In this document: piece by piece, positions 1 to 5,400 of the stretch | Position numbering within the stretch: position 1 is the first letter of the stretch | Layout of the letters: each line of letters begins with the position of its first letter | Assembly: GCA_947258905.1 (NCBI GenBank) | Contig: CAMYKF010000428.1 | Coordinates: 1 to 5,400 of the forward strand | Source: an uncultured Pirellulaceae bacterium | Lineage (GTDB): Bacteria > Planctomycetota > Planctomycetia > Pirellulales > Pirellulaceae | Direction of reading: 5' to 3' | DNA length: 5,400 nt | Notes under the pieces: generated by a model | Told to the model about the DNA's origin: nothing | What the model saw: only the letters and a program-made list of their open reading frames with translations | Database searches by the model: none | Position numbers and translations under genes: made by a program

Positions 1-1572
1 TCCAGCACGGAAGATCTGCCAGGGATTGCACCGAACACCACGCCCGCCGACGGCAGCGTCGAAATAGCTTTCGCCCTGGATGCCAGCGTGTTCGATGGTC
101 GCTTTGCCAACAACGGGTGGCTGCAGGAATGTCCCGATCCGCTAACCAAACTGACCTGGGATAACGCGGCACTCATGGCACCGGCCACGGCCGAACCGCT
201 GGGCGTCGAAACGGGTGACGTGGTCCGGATCGATCTGGAAGGACGTTCGATTGAGCTTCCCGCCTTCATTCTGCCGGGCTGCGCCGATGCGGTCGTGACC
301 CTGCCGTTGGGTTACGGTCGCCAGCAGGCCGGTGTTCTAGCCGCCCCAGCGGGTGTCGATGTGCGGCCACTGCGGACGGCCGAGGCCATGCACTGGGCCT
401 CGGGCGCCCAGGTGACGAAAACAGGCGCACAGATCCGTCTGGCGACCACTCAGGAACACTGGGCCATTCGCGACGAGGAAATGGTTGCCGGACAACTCAA
501 GAAACGAGGGATCCTGCGCGAGGTATCGAGCGCACAACTTGCCGAAGACCCCCACATCGTGCGGCACATGGATATGCATGTGCCGACCACCAAGAGCATC
601 TACGAAGTGCCCGTGTTCGAGGATCGGCAGCAATGGGCCATGACCATTGACCTGAACCGTTGCACTGGGTGCAACGCCTGCGTCGTGGCGTGTCAGAGCG
701 AAAACAACGTACCGATTGTGGGTCGCGACGAGGTCTTGCGTGGACGGGAGATGCAATGGATGCGGATTGACCGCTATTTTTCTGGCATGGACCCAGCAGG
801 GGACGTGACGATCAGCGGCCAGCCCATGATGTGCCAGCACTGCGAGATCGCGCCCTGCGAGCAGGTTTGTCCCGTCAACGCGACGATTCACGACGAAGAG
901 GGGCTCAACTTGATGGTCTACAACCGTTGCCTCGGCACGCGGTATTGTTCGAATAACTGCCCTTACAAGGTCCGCCGATTCAATTTCTTCGATTACAACA
1001 AGGGTACCTTGCGAGAATCCGAGGACGCCCCGTTCAATCGTGATTCAGAACCCGACCCTTTGCACGGGTTTAGCGAGCCACAGGCTTTTCAGCCTGCCAT
1101 GGCCGAACTTGAGAAGATGCAGAAGAACCCGGACGTCACGGTTCGCATGCGCGGCGTCATGGAGAAGTGCACCTTTTGTATCCAGAGAATCCAGCAGGCC
1201 AAGGTCGATCAGAAAGTTGCGGCCGGTCAGACGACGGCTTCGACCAATGTACCGGACGGCACGATTCGGACCGCCTGTCAGCAGGTTTGCCCAAGCGACG
1301 CGATTGTCTTCGGTGACAATCGGGACCCGCAGGCGGCGGTAGCCAGACTGCTTAAAGACCGGCGCGCCTATCGCGTGATCGATCACGTAGGCACGCGGCC
1401 GCGCGTTTCGTACTTGGCGCGCGTACGGAACATCAATCCAGACATGCCGGAAGCGTTTGTCGCAACCGCGGTTGTCCACCACGACGAGGGCCACGGCCCA
1501 GACTATGACCATGCGGAAGTGGGTAAAACCATCGATCACGAAGACCAGCAGCATAAAGAGCATGAGCGGTGA
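1..1572 (+). CDS. actB: ActB, iron-sulfur subunit of Alternative Complex III (5' end missing)
   Basis: Periplasm-side electron-transfer subunit of the quinol-oxidising Alternative Complex III. Frame 1 is open from base 1 with no stop, so the gene starts upstream. A GTG at 88 lies inside conserved sequence and is not the real start. The 523 residues seen are about the C-terminal half of a protein usually near 1,000 residues. Residues 1-160 are the end of the molybdopterin-oxidoreductase-like domain (family wording FDGRFANNGWLQECPDP at 31-47), which in ACIII carries no Mo cofactor. Residues 210-465 form a ferredoxin-type domain with four cysteine groups: CTGCNACVVAC (661-693), CQHCEIAPCEQVC (832-870), CLGTRYCSNNC (928-960), and CTFC (1168-1179) with CQQVC (1276-1290). 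These 15 cysteines fit three [4Fe-4S] clusters and one [3Fe-4S]. The last 31 residues are rich in His and acids. The TGA overlaps the GTG start of actC. The family call is very secure. The closest alternative, a PsrB/DmsB-type subunit, would not be fused to the upstream domain or followed by actCDEF. Confidence 0.96.
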   Translation, partial: SSTEDLPGIAPNTTPADGSVEIAFALDASVFDGRFANNGWLQECPDPLTKLTWDNAALMAPATAEPLGVETGDVVRIDLEGRSIELPAFILPGCADAVVTLPLGYGRQQAGVLAAPAGVDVRPLRTAEAMHWASGAQVTKTGAQIRLATTQEHWAIRDEEMVAGQLKKRGILREVSSAQLAEDPHIVRHMDMHVPTTKSIYEVPVFEDRQQWAMTIDLNRCTGCNACVVACQSENNVPIVGRDEVLRGREMQWMRIDRYFSGMDPAGDVTISGQPMMCQHCEIAPCEQVCPVNATIHDEEGLNLMVYNRCLGTRYCSNNCPYKVRRFNFFDYNKGTLRESEDAPFNRDSEPDPLHGFSEPQAFQPAMAELEKMQKNPDVTVRMRGVMEKCTFCIQRIQQAKVDQKVAAGQTTASTNVPDGTIRTACQQVCPSDAIVFGDNRDPQAAVARLLKDRRAYRVIDHVGTRPRVSYLARVRNINPDMPEAFVATAVVHHDEGHGPDYDHAEVGKTIDHEDQQHKEHER

Positions 1573-2723
1573 GTAGCGCAACATTTGCAGAATCGGACCG
1601 CTTGCCGGGTGCCGACCTCGATCCGGAGGTCGACCCGTCGGTGCGCGCAGAATTGGTGCACGGCGACAAGTCCCTGGGACGCATCACGCAGACCGTGGCG
1701 GACATCGCCGAGCGGTCAACGCCGCTTTGGTGGAAGATTGCATTTCCCATCTCGGCAACCGTGATGAGTGGCTGCTTTCTTGCCATCGCCTACCTGATCG
1801 CGACCGGTGTGGGCGTGTGGGGATTGAATCAGCCGGTGGGCTGGGCCTGGGACATCACTAACTTTGTGTTTTGGGTCGGAATCGGTCACGCAGGGACGTT
1901 GATCAGCGCGATCCTGTTTTTGTTGCGTCAGCGGTGGCGGACCAGTATTAACCGGGCCGCCGAGGCGATGACGCTGTTTGCGGTGATGTGCGCGGGAATC
2001 TTTCCTGCCGTGCACGTGGGGCGCGTGTGGCGGGTGCTGTTTCTGGCCCCCGTGCCCAACTACAACGCCATCTGGCCGAACTTCAAGAGCCCGCTGCTGT
2101 GGGACGTTTTCGCGGTCAGCACGTATGCGACCGTGTCGCTGCTGTTCTGGTATGTGGGGCTGATTCCCGATTTGGCGACGATGCGGGATCGAGCGAAAAC
2201 CGCCATGTCCCGCGGGCTGTACGGATTCTTTGCGCTCGGCTGGCGAGGTAGCAACCGCCACTGGCGCAACTACGAGATGGCCTATCTGATCCTGGCCGGG
2301 CTCTCGACACCGCTGGTGCTTTCGGTGCACAGCGTGGTCAGTTTCGACTTCGCGACTTCGGTCATTCCCGGTTGGCACACGACCATTTTCCCACCCTACT
2401 TTGTGGCCGGTGCGATCTTCTCCGGGTTTGCGATGGTGCTCACGATCCTCATCCCGGCCCGTGTCCTTTGCGGGCTGGAAAACCTGATCACCATCCGTCA
2501 CCTGGAGAATATGACCAAGGTCATCCTGGCGACCGGCTGCATGGTCGGTTATGCCTATGCCATCGAGTTTTTCATGGCCTGGTATAGCGGCAACATCTTC
2601 GAGCAGTTTGTTTTTCTAAACAGCCGTGGTCGTGCCGCAGTTCTTCTGGTTCAGGCGGATCCGCCGCTCGCCATGGCTGATCTTTCCCTTGGTGATTCTG
2701 GTCAATGTGGGCATGTGGTTTGA
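1569..2723 (+). CDS. actC: ActC, NrfD-like quinol-oxidising membrane subunit, C-terminus lost by frameshift
   Basis: Integral membrane subunit of ACIII, of the NrfD/PsrC superfamily, thought to hold the quinol-oxidation site. GTG 1569 is the only reasonable start: the frame has a TGA at 1563 just upstream, the start overlaps the actB stop as GTGA, and AAAGAG (1555-1560) is a weak ribosome site. The first 53 residues are a soluble head. Hydrophobic helices begin at about residue 56. Family-typical stretches include GLNQPVGWAWDITNF, GTLISAILFLLRQRW and FPAVHVGR (His149), and WDVFAVSTYA (Asp179). A conserved His and Asp at these places have been linked to quinol chemistry in the family; assigning that role here is inference. 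The match holds through FLN at 349-351 (bases 2613-2621). After that come 33 unrelated residues and a TGA at 2721. The family-like remainder continues in frame 1 to 2931. The intact protein would be about 470 residues. As written, the product lacks its last helices and is probably non-functional, unless the break is a sequence error. Confidence 0.93.
   Translation: MSSATFAESDRLPGADLDPEVDPSVRAELVHGDKSLGRITQTVADIAERSTPLWWKIAFPISATVMSGCFLAIAYLIATGVGVWGLNQPVGWAWDITNFVFWVGIGHAGTLISAILFLLRQRWRTSINRAAEAMTLFAVMCAGIFPAVHVGRVWRVLFLAPVPNYNAIWPNFKSPLLWDVFAVSTYATVSLLFWYVGLIPDLATMRDRAKTAMSRGLYGFFALGWRGSNRHWRNYEMAYLILAGLSTPLVLSVHSVVSFDFATSVIPGWHTTIFPPYFVAGAIFSGFAMVLTILIPARVLCGLENLITIRHLENMTKVILATGCMVGYAYAIEFFMAWYSGNIFEQFVFLNSRGRAAVLLVQADPPLAMADLSLGDSGQCGHVV
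2616..2628 (+). other. Frame-breaking junction in actC (probable ~47-base deletion)
   Basis: Up to the AAC at 2619-2621 the actC frame is frame 3. From about 2623 the ActC sequence continues in frame 1. A TAA in frame 1 at 2617-2619 confines the switch to roughly 2620-2625. In ActC homologues as I remember them, FLN is followed by a conserved stretch of about 16 residues (of the type RATGPYWWAYW and a few more, ending just before Asn-Val-x-x-Pro-Gln). Here only one spare base separates FLN from the A-V-V-V-P-Q codons. The loss is therefore about 16 codons with a +1 frame effect, close to 47 bases, not a simple one-base indel. The deleted length is an estimate from remembered homologues. Confidence 0.8.
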
Positions 2724-2931
2724 ACGGTTTGTGATCATCGTGACCAGTTTGAACCGTGATTACTTGCAGTCGAGCTGGGGTTACTTCACACCTACCTGGG
2801 TGGACATTCTCACGTTTGTGGGCAGCTTTGGTTTGTTCCTGACGATGTTCCTTCTGTTCGTGCGATTCCTGCCCATGGTTGCCATTTCGGAGGTCAAGGC
2901 CGTGGCGGACACGGAGGCGCCAAAACCATGA
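2623..2931 (+). pseudogene. actC: Out-of-frame C-terminal fragment of actC
   Basis: Frame 1 from 2623 encodes about 102 residues that are plainly the C-terminus of ActC. VVVPQFFWFRRIR is followed by two hydrophobic helices around PWLIFPLVILVNVGMW and DILTFVGSFGLFLTMF. The strongly conserved ACIII wording FERFVIIVTSLNRDYLQSSW lies between them, and FLPMVAISEVK comes near the end. The stop TGA (2929-2931) overlaps the ATG of actD, as expected for the natural end of actC. The segment has no convincing start of its own: the GTG at 2626 falls in the middle of a helix-loop motif and has no good ribosome site, so separate translation is unlikely. The conserved residues show no sign of decay, so the break is either recent or an artefact. 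Confidence 0.88.
2913..2917 (+). promoter_or_regulatory. Ribosome binding site of actD
   Basis: GGAGG stands 10 bases before the ATG at 2928, inside the end of the actC frame. It supports this start and gives actD its own initiation signal in addition to the ATGA coupling with actC. This matters because the broken actC frame stops about 200 bases earlier. Confidence 0.65.
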
Positions 2932-3479
2932 ATCAGCAATCAGGCCAGATACGCGTGGCAGGCGTCTTGGCGGAGTTCGGCGGGGCCGAAGCATTGTTGG
3001 CCGCGGCGGCCAAGGTCCGAACGGCCGGCTATCGGCAGTTCGACGTTTGCAGCCCCTATCCGGTGCACGGCATGGATCAGGCGATGGGACTGGGGCGTTC
3101 TCCTTTGGGGTGGATTGTCCTCGGTTGCGGCATCAGTGGTGCGGCGGCCGCGATGCTACTGCAGTGGTATGCCAACGCGTACGACTACCCGCTCGTCGTT
3201 TCGGGGAAGCCCTATTTTGCCTGGCAGCCGTTCCTGGTCGTTGTATTTGAAGTCATGGTCGGCGCCAGCGCTTTCGGGGCGATTCTGGGAATGTTGGTCC
3301 TGAACCGCCTGCCGCGCTGGCATCATCCCTTGTTCGAGAACGCCGACTTTGCGCGGGCCTCAGACGACGGGTTTTTCCTGTACATCAATGCCACGGACGG
3401 CGAGTATCAACTTGAAAAGACGGAAGCCCTGTTGGCCGACATCGGAGGCAAGTCGATCGCGCGGATCGAGGAGGCGTAA
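2928..3479 (+). CDS. actD: ActD, two-helix membrane subunit of Alternative Complex III (DUF3341 family)
   Basis: Small membrane subunit of ACIII, in the family annotated as DUF3341. It has no known cofactor and a structural role beside ActC/ActF. The length of 183 residues is normal. Residues 1-58 form a soluble N-terminal domain with the family motif DVCSPYPVHGMD (39-50). Helix 1 spans about 59-79, followed by a loop with SGKPYFAWQPF (92-102). Helix 2 spans about 101-124, then NRLPRWHHPLF (126-136) and a soluble C-terminal domain resembling a small ferredoxin-like fold (residues 140-183, inference). ATG 2928 overlaps the natural actC stop (ATGA) and has GGAGG upstream. No haem or Fe-S motif is present. 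The frame is intact, in contrast to actC. Identification is secure from both sequence and position between actC and actE. Confidence 0.94.
   Translation: MNQQSGQIRVAGVLAEFGGAEALLAAAAKVRTAGYRQFDVCSPYPVHGMDQAMGLGRSPLGWIVLGCGISGAAAAMLLQWYANAYDYPLVVSGKPYFAWQPFLVVVFEVMVGASAFGAILGMLVLNRLPRWHHPLFENADFARASDDGFFLYINATDGEYQLEKTEALLADIGGKSIARIEEA
3468..3474 (+). promoter_or_regulatory. Ribosome binding site of actE
   Basis: GAGGAGG lies at the very end of actD, 11 bases before the ATG at 3486. It is the strongest Shine-Dalgarno match in the window and fixes the actE start. It fits with high output of the cytochrome subunit, which is inference. Confidence 0.65.
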
Positions 3480-3485
3480 GGGACC

Positions 3486-4106
3486 ATGGTACGCATCGCA
3501 GCCTTCAGCTTGATTTCCGTGGTGGTCATTGTCGTGGCCATGTTGGGTTGGCGAGGCAAAACGAGCACGGACCCGCCGTTCCAACCGTTCATGGATATGT
3601 TCGCGCAACCGCGATACGAGCCGCAGGGCGCGAGCCGCTTTTTTGTGGACGGGCGATCCCAGCAGCCGCCGCCGGTAAACACGGTGGCCTGGGGCCGCAA
3701 TCCCCAGCAGGCGGATGCGGAGTTCGTCGCGCGCGATGAAGATCTGTTTGCGCTGCAGCAGCTACCGTTGCCACTGGATCGAGCACTGATCCTCCGCGGA
3801 CAGCAAAAGTACGATCTGTTTTGCACAGTTTGTCACGGCGGCACGGGCGCCGGAAACGGGATCACCACCCAGTACGGCATGAACGCTCCGCCCAGTTACC
3901 ACACCGATCGCTTGCGCGCCCTGACGGACGGCGGAATTTTTCAAGTGATTTCGAAAGGCAAGGGACAGATGGGACCGTACGGCGATCGCATTGCACGCCA
4001 AGACCGCTGGGCGATTGTCGCCTATGTCCGCGCGCTACAGCGCTCACACGTCGCGTCTGCCGAGGACGTGCCCGACCATTTAAAGAACATGCAGCCGGCA
4101 GAGTAG
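3486..4106 (+). CDS. actE: ActE, mono-haem cytochrome c subunit of Alternative Complex III
   Basis: Periplasmic, membrane-attached c-type cytochrome that takes part in electron exit from ACIII. It has 206 residues. Residues 1-22 form a leader or membrane anchor: Arg3, then a hydrophobic run to Gly21. The family-typical segment follows (KTSTDPPFQPFMDMF at 25-39, RYEPQGASRFFVDGR at 43-57). The single haem site is CTVCH at 113-117 (bases 3822-3836), followed by GGTGAGNG. The likely axial ligand is Met162 in GKGQMGPYG. The ending DRWAIVAYVRALQRS is typical of the family. The only cysteines are the two of the haem motif, so the lipobox cysteine found in many ActE proteins is absent: the equivalent place reads M-L-G-Trp22. 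The protein may be held by an uncleaved helix instead of lipid. The start ATG has GAGGAGG 11 bases upstream. Role and identity are firm; the mode of anchoring is inference. Confidence 0.94.
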   Translation: MVRIAAFSLISVVVIVVAMLGWRGKTSTDPPFQPFMDMFAQPRYEPQGASRFFVDGRSQQPPPVNTVAWGRNPQQADAEFVARDEDLFALQQLPLPLDRALILRGQQKYDLFCTVCHGGTGAGNGITTQYGMNAPPSYHTDRLRALTDGGIFQVISKGKGQMGPYGDRIARQDRWAIVAYVRALQRSHVASAEDVPDHLKNMQPAE

Positions 4107-4110
4107 CTTC

Positions 4111-4118
4111 GGAAGGGA
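4111..4118 (+). promoter_or_regulatory. Possible ribosome binding site of actF
   Basis: GGAAGGGA is the only purine-rich stretch in the 26-base gap after actE. Its distance to the ATG at 4133 is 14 bases, somewhat long. A GGGA at 4121-4124 (8 bases) is an alternative. No promoter-like or terminator-like structure is seen in this gap, in keeping with a single transcript. Confidence 0.4.
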
Positions 4119-4132
4119 CTGGGATTAACGGC

Positions 4133-5400
4133 ATGAACGGCGAGCAGACGAATTCGAACGGCAGCCAAAAATGGCTCGCAGACGTCGCCCGGCTGCAGCG
4201 CGTGTTTGGCGGGCTGGCCGCGGTGGGCCTGGCCGTTTCCGTGGTGGGGATTTTGGTCGATCGGCCGCACTTCTGGTTCTCGTACCTGACGGCGTACGCC
4301 GCCTGCCTGACCATCGTTTGGGGAATGATGTTTTTCGTGATGCTGCACTACATCGCGGATGCCGGTTGGTCGACGGTCGTGCGGCGGCCCGCCGAACAGT
4401 TCCTGGCCGCGCTGCCGGCACTGGCGGTTCTGTTCGTGCCGGTGTTGATCGGAATGGGTGCGCTCTACGGCTGGGTTGGCTCGACCAGTGCCCTCGCGCA
4501 GGCGAAAGCGCCATTCTTGAACGTTCCATTTTTTATCCTGCGGGTCGGATTGTATTTTGCGTGTTGGCTGCTGATCGGCCGCATCTTTCGCGGCGGATCG
4601 TTACGCCAGGACGAGACCGGTGATCCAGGGATCACGCTCCGCCTGCGGCGGCTGAGCGCGCCGGGGCTGATCGTTTACGCCCTGACGCTTAGCTTGGCGG
4701 CCATCGATTGGTTGATGTCCTTGGACTACCACTGGTTCAGCACGATTTTTGGCGTTTACGTGTGGAGCGGCGCGACGGTATCCAGTTTGGCGCTGCTTGG
4801 CGCCGTGGTCGTGTGGCTGCGGCGGGGCCCGCTTCACAACCAAGTGACAAACAAATGCGTGCATGACCTGGGCAAATGGGTTTTTGCTTTTTCCGTGTTC
4901 TGGGCCTACATCGCATTCAGCCAATATTTCCTGATGTGGTACGCGAACATTCCAGAGGAAACGGCCTGGATGATTCGGCGCTGGACGGGAGAAAGTGGTG
5001 CGTCCACCTGGTGGGTTGTCAGTACGCTCATGCCGATCGCCTTGTTCATCGTCCCGTTTGCCTTGTTGATGTCCGCGCACACCAAGCGTCGCGCAGCGGT
5101 TTTCGTTCCCGTATGCGGGATCGTACTGTTGGGGCATTACTTCGATTGCTACTGGCTGGTGATGCCCACGCGATACACCGAAGGTCCCGCCTGGGGCCTG
5201 TTTTGGATCGATCTGGGCACGCTGGCGCTGATCGCTGGCGCCAGCGGGTGGTTCGTTCTGCGGGCCATGGGGCAGGCGTCGTTGTATCCCGTGAAAGACC
5301 CTCGCCTCGCTGAAGCGTTGGTCGACGATCACCAACACGATCATGACGACGAAGAAGATTCAGCAGCAAATCAACCGAACGGCCACGAAGAGACACTGGA
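4133..5400 (+). CDS. actF: ActF, NrfD-like membrane subunit 2 of Alternative Complex III (3' end missing)
   Basis: Second large membrane subunit of ACIII, a relative of ActC and NrfD with about ten helices. It packs with ActC and is proposed to take part in proton movement (family knowledge). Frame 2 is open from ATG 4133 to the window edge without a stop, giving 422 residues. I read the frame codon by codon and found no shift. Helices fall at about 26-44, 49-73, 90-112, 130-150, 174-197, 203-229, 249-270, 293-318, 320-346 and 355-378. Family wording includes LHYIADAGWSTVVRRP, KAPFLNVPFFILR, AAIDWLMSLDYHWFSTIFG and HDLGKWVFAFSVFWAYIAFS, then SQYFLMWYANIPEET. After DPRLAEAL (391-398 region) comes a tail rich in Asp, Glu and His that is still running at the edge; most family members end near here, so only a few codons are probably missing. 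It follows actE by 26 bases in the same operon. The family assignment is secure. Confidence 0.95.
   Translation, partial: MNGEQTNSNGSQKWLADVARLQRVFGGLAAVGLAVSVVGILVDRPHFWFSYLTAYAACLTIVWGMMFFVMLHYIADAGWSTVVRRPAEQFLAALPALAVLFVPVLIGMGALYGWVGSTSALAQAKAPFLNVPFFILRVGLYFACWLLIGRIFRGGSLRQDETGDPGITLRLRRLSAPGLIVYALTLSLAAIDWLMSLDYHWFSTIFGVYVWSGATVSSLALLGAVVVWLRRGPLHNQVTNKCVHDLGKWVFAFSVFWAYIAFSQYFLMWYANIPEETAWMIRRWTGESGASTWWVVSTLMPIALFIVPFALLMSAHTKRRAAVFVPVCGIVLLGHYFDCYWLVMPTRYTEGPAWGLFWIDLGTLALIAGASGWFVLRAMGQASLYPVKDPRLAEALVDDHQHDHDDEEDSAANQPNGHEETL

Noticed and set aside
1..600. A true molybdenum oxidoreductase catalytic subunit
   Set aside because: The fusion to a four-cluster Fe-S domain, the wording FDGRFANNGWLQE and the following actCDEF genes identify ActB, whose Mo-enzyme-like domain is known to carry no Mo cofactor.
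1716..2501. Long minus-strand open frame opposite actC
   Set aside because: It is a shadow of a GC-rich gene: the predicted protein is full of Arg, His, Gln and Pro, matches no family I know, and the plus strand is clearly coding.
2607..2625. Programmed ribosomal frameshift at the T-rich stretch before the actC break (GTTTTTCTAAAC)
   Set aside because: The shift needed is +1, no clear +1 slippery codon pair is present, and a frameshift would not explain the absent block of about 16 conserved residues. A deletion explains both.
4107..4132. Terminator or second promoter between actE and actF
   Set aside because: Only 26 bases, with no inverted repeat followed by a T run and no recognisable -35/-10 pair.
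4171..5313. Plus-strand frame 1 open frames (4171-4623 and 4876-5313) as separate genes
   Set aside because: They lie inside actF in another frame and give Arg-rich sequence without family features. actF itself is open in frame 2 from 4133 to the edge.
4601..5344. Long minus-strand open frame opposite actF
   Set aside because: Low-complexity, basic, Pro/Gln-rich product with no recognisable motif. actF on the plus strand is strongly conserved across the same bases.

Overview
The window is one co-oriented plus-strand gene block: the core of an Alternative Complex III (ACIII, act) operon. ACIII is the membrane quinol:electron-acceptor oxidoreductase that replaces cytochrome bc1 in many bacteria. 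The order actB-actC-actD-actE-actF is the canonical one. The genes are packed tightly: a GTGA overlap for actB/actC, an ATGA overlap for actC/actD, a 6-base gap for actD/actE and a 26-base gap for actE/actF. Both ends are cut: actB lacks its 5' part, with actA (multihaem cytochrome) expected upstream, and actF runs off the right edge. No stretch longer than 26 bases lies outside a gene, and I see no RNA gene, mobile element, repeat array or terminator.

Layout: 1-1572 is the C-terminal half of ActB (end of the molybdopterin-enzyme-like domain plus a four-cluster iron-sulfur domain). 1569-2931 is actC, an NrfD-type quinol-oxidising membrane subunit that is broken in this sequence. 2928-3479 is actD (two-helix membrane subunit). 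3486-4106 is actE (mono-haem cytochrome c). 4133 to the end is actF (second NrfD-like subunit).

How they work together (family knowledge): quinol is oxidised at the membrane subunit ActC, electrons pass through the Fe-S clusters of ActB to the haems of ActA and ActE, and then to a soluble carrier or directly to a haem-copper oxidase. ActD and ActF complete the membrane part.

The main oddity is actC. It matches the family through residue 351 (base 2621), then changes reading frame. The family-like C-terminus resumes one frame over at about base 2623. About 16 conserved residues that normally sit at this junction are absent, so this looks like a deletion of roughly 47 bases (3n+2), either a real lesion or an assembly/sequencing error. 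Lesser points are an ActE leader whose usual lipobox cysteine position holds tryptophan, and His/acid-rich C-terminal tails on ActB and ActF.

The organism is a Gram-negative-type bacterium with moderately high GC. The protein flavour (ActB and ActE wording, mono-haem ActE) reminds me of Planctomycetes or relatives, but this is an impression from memory, not a phylogeny. I found no undescribed system: this is a known respiratory complex with a notable lesion.
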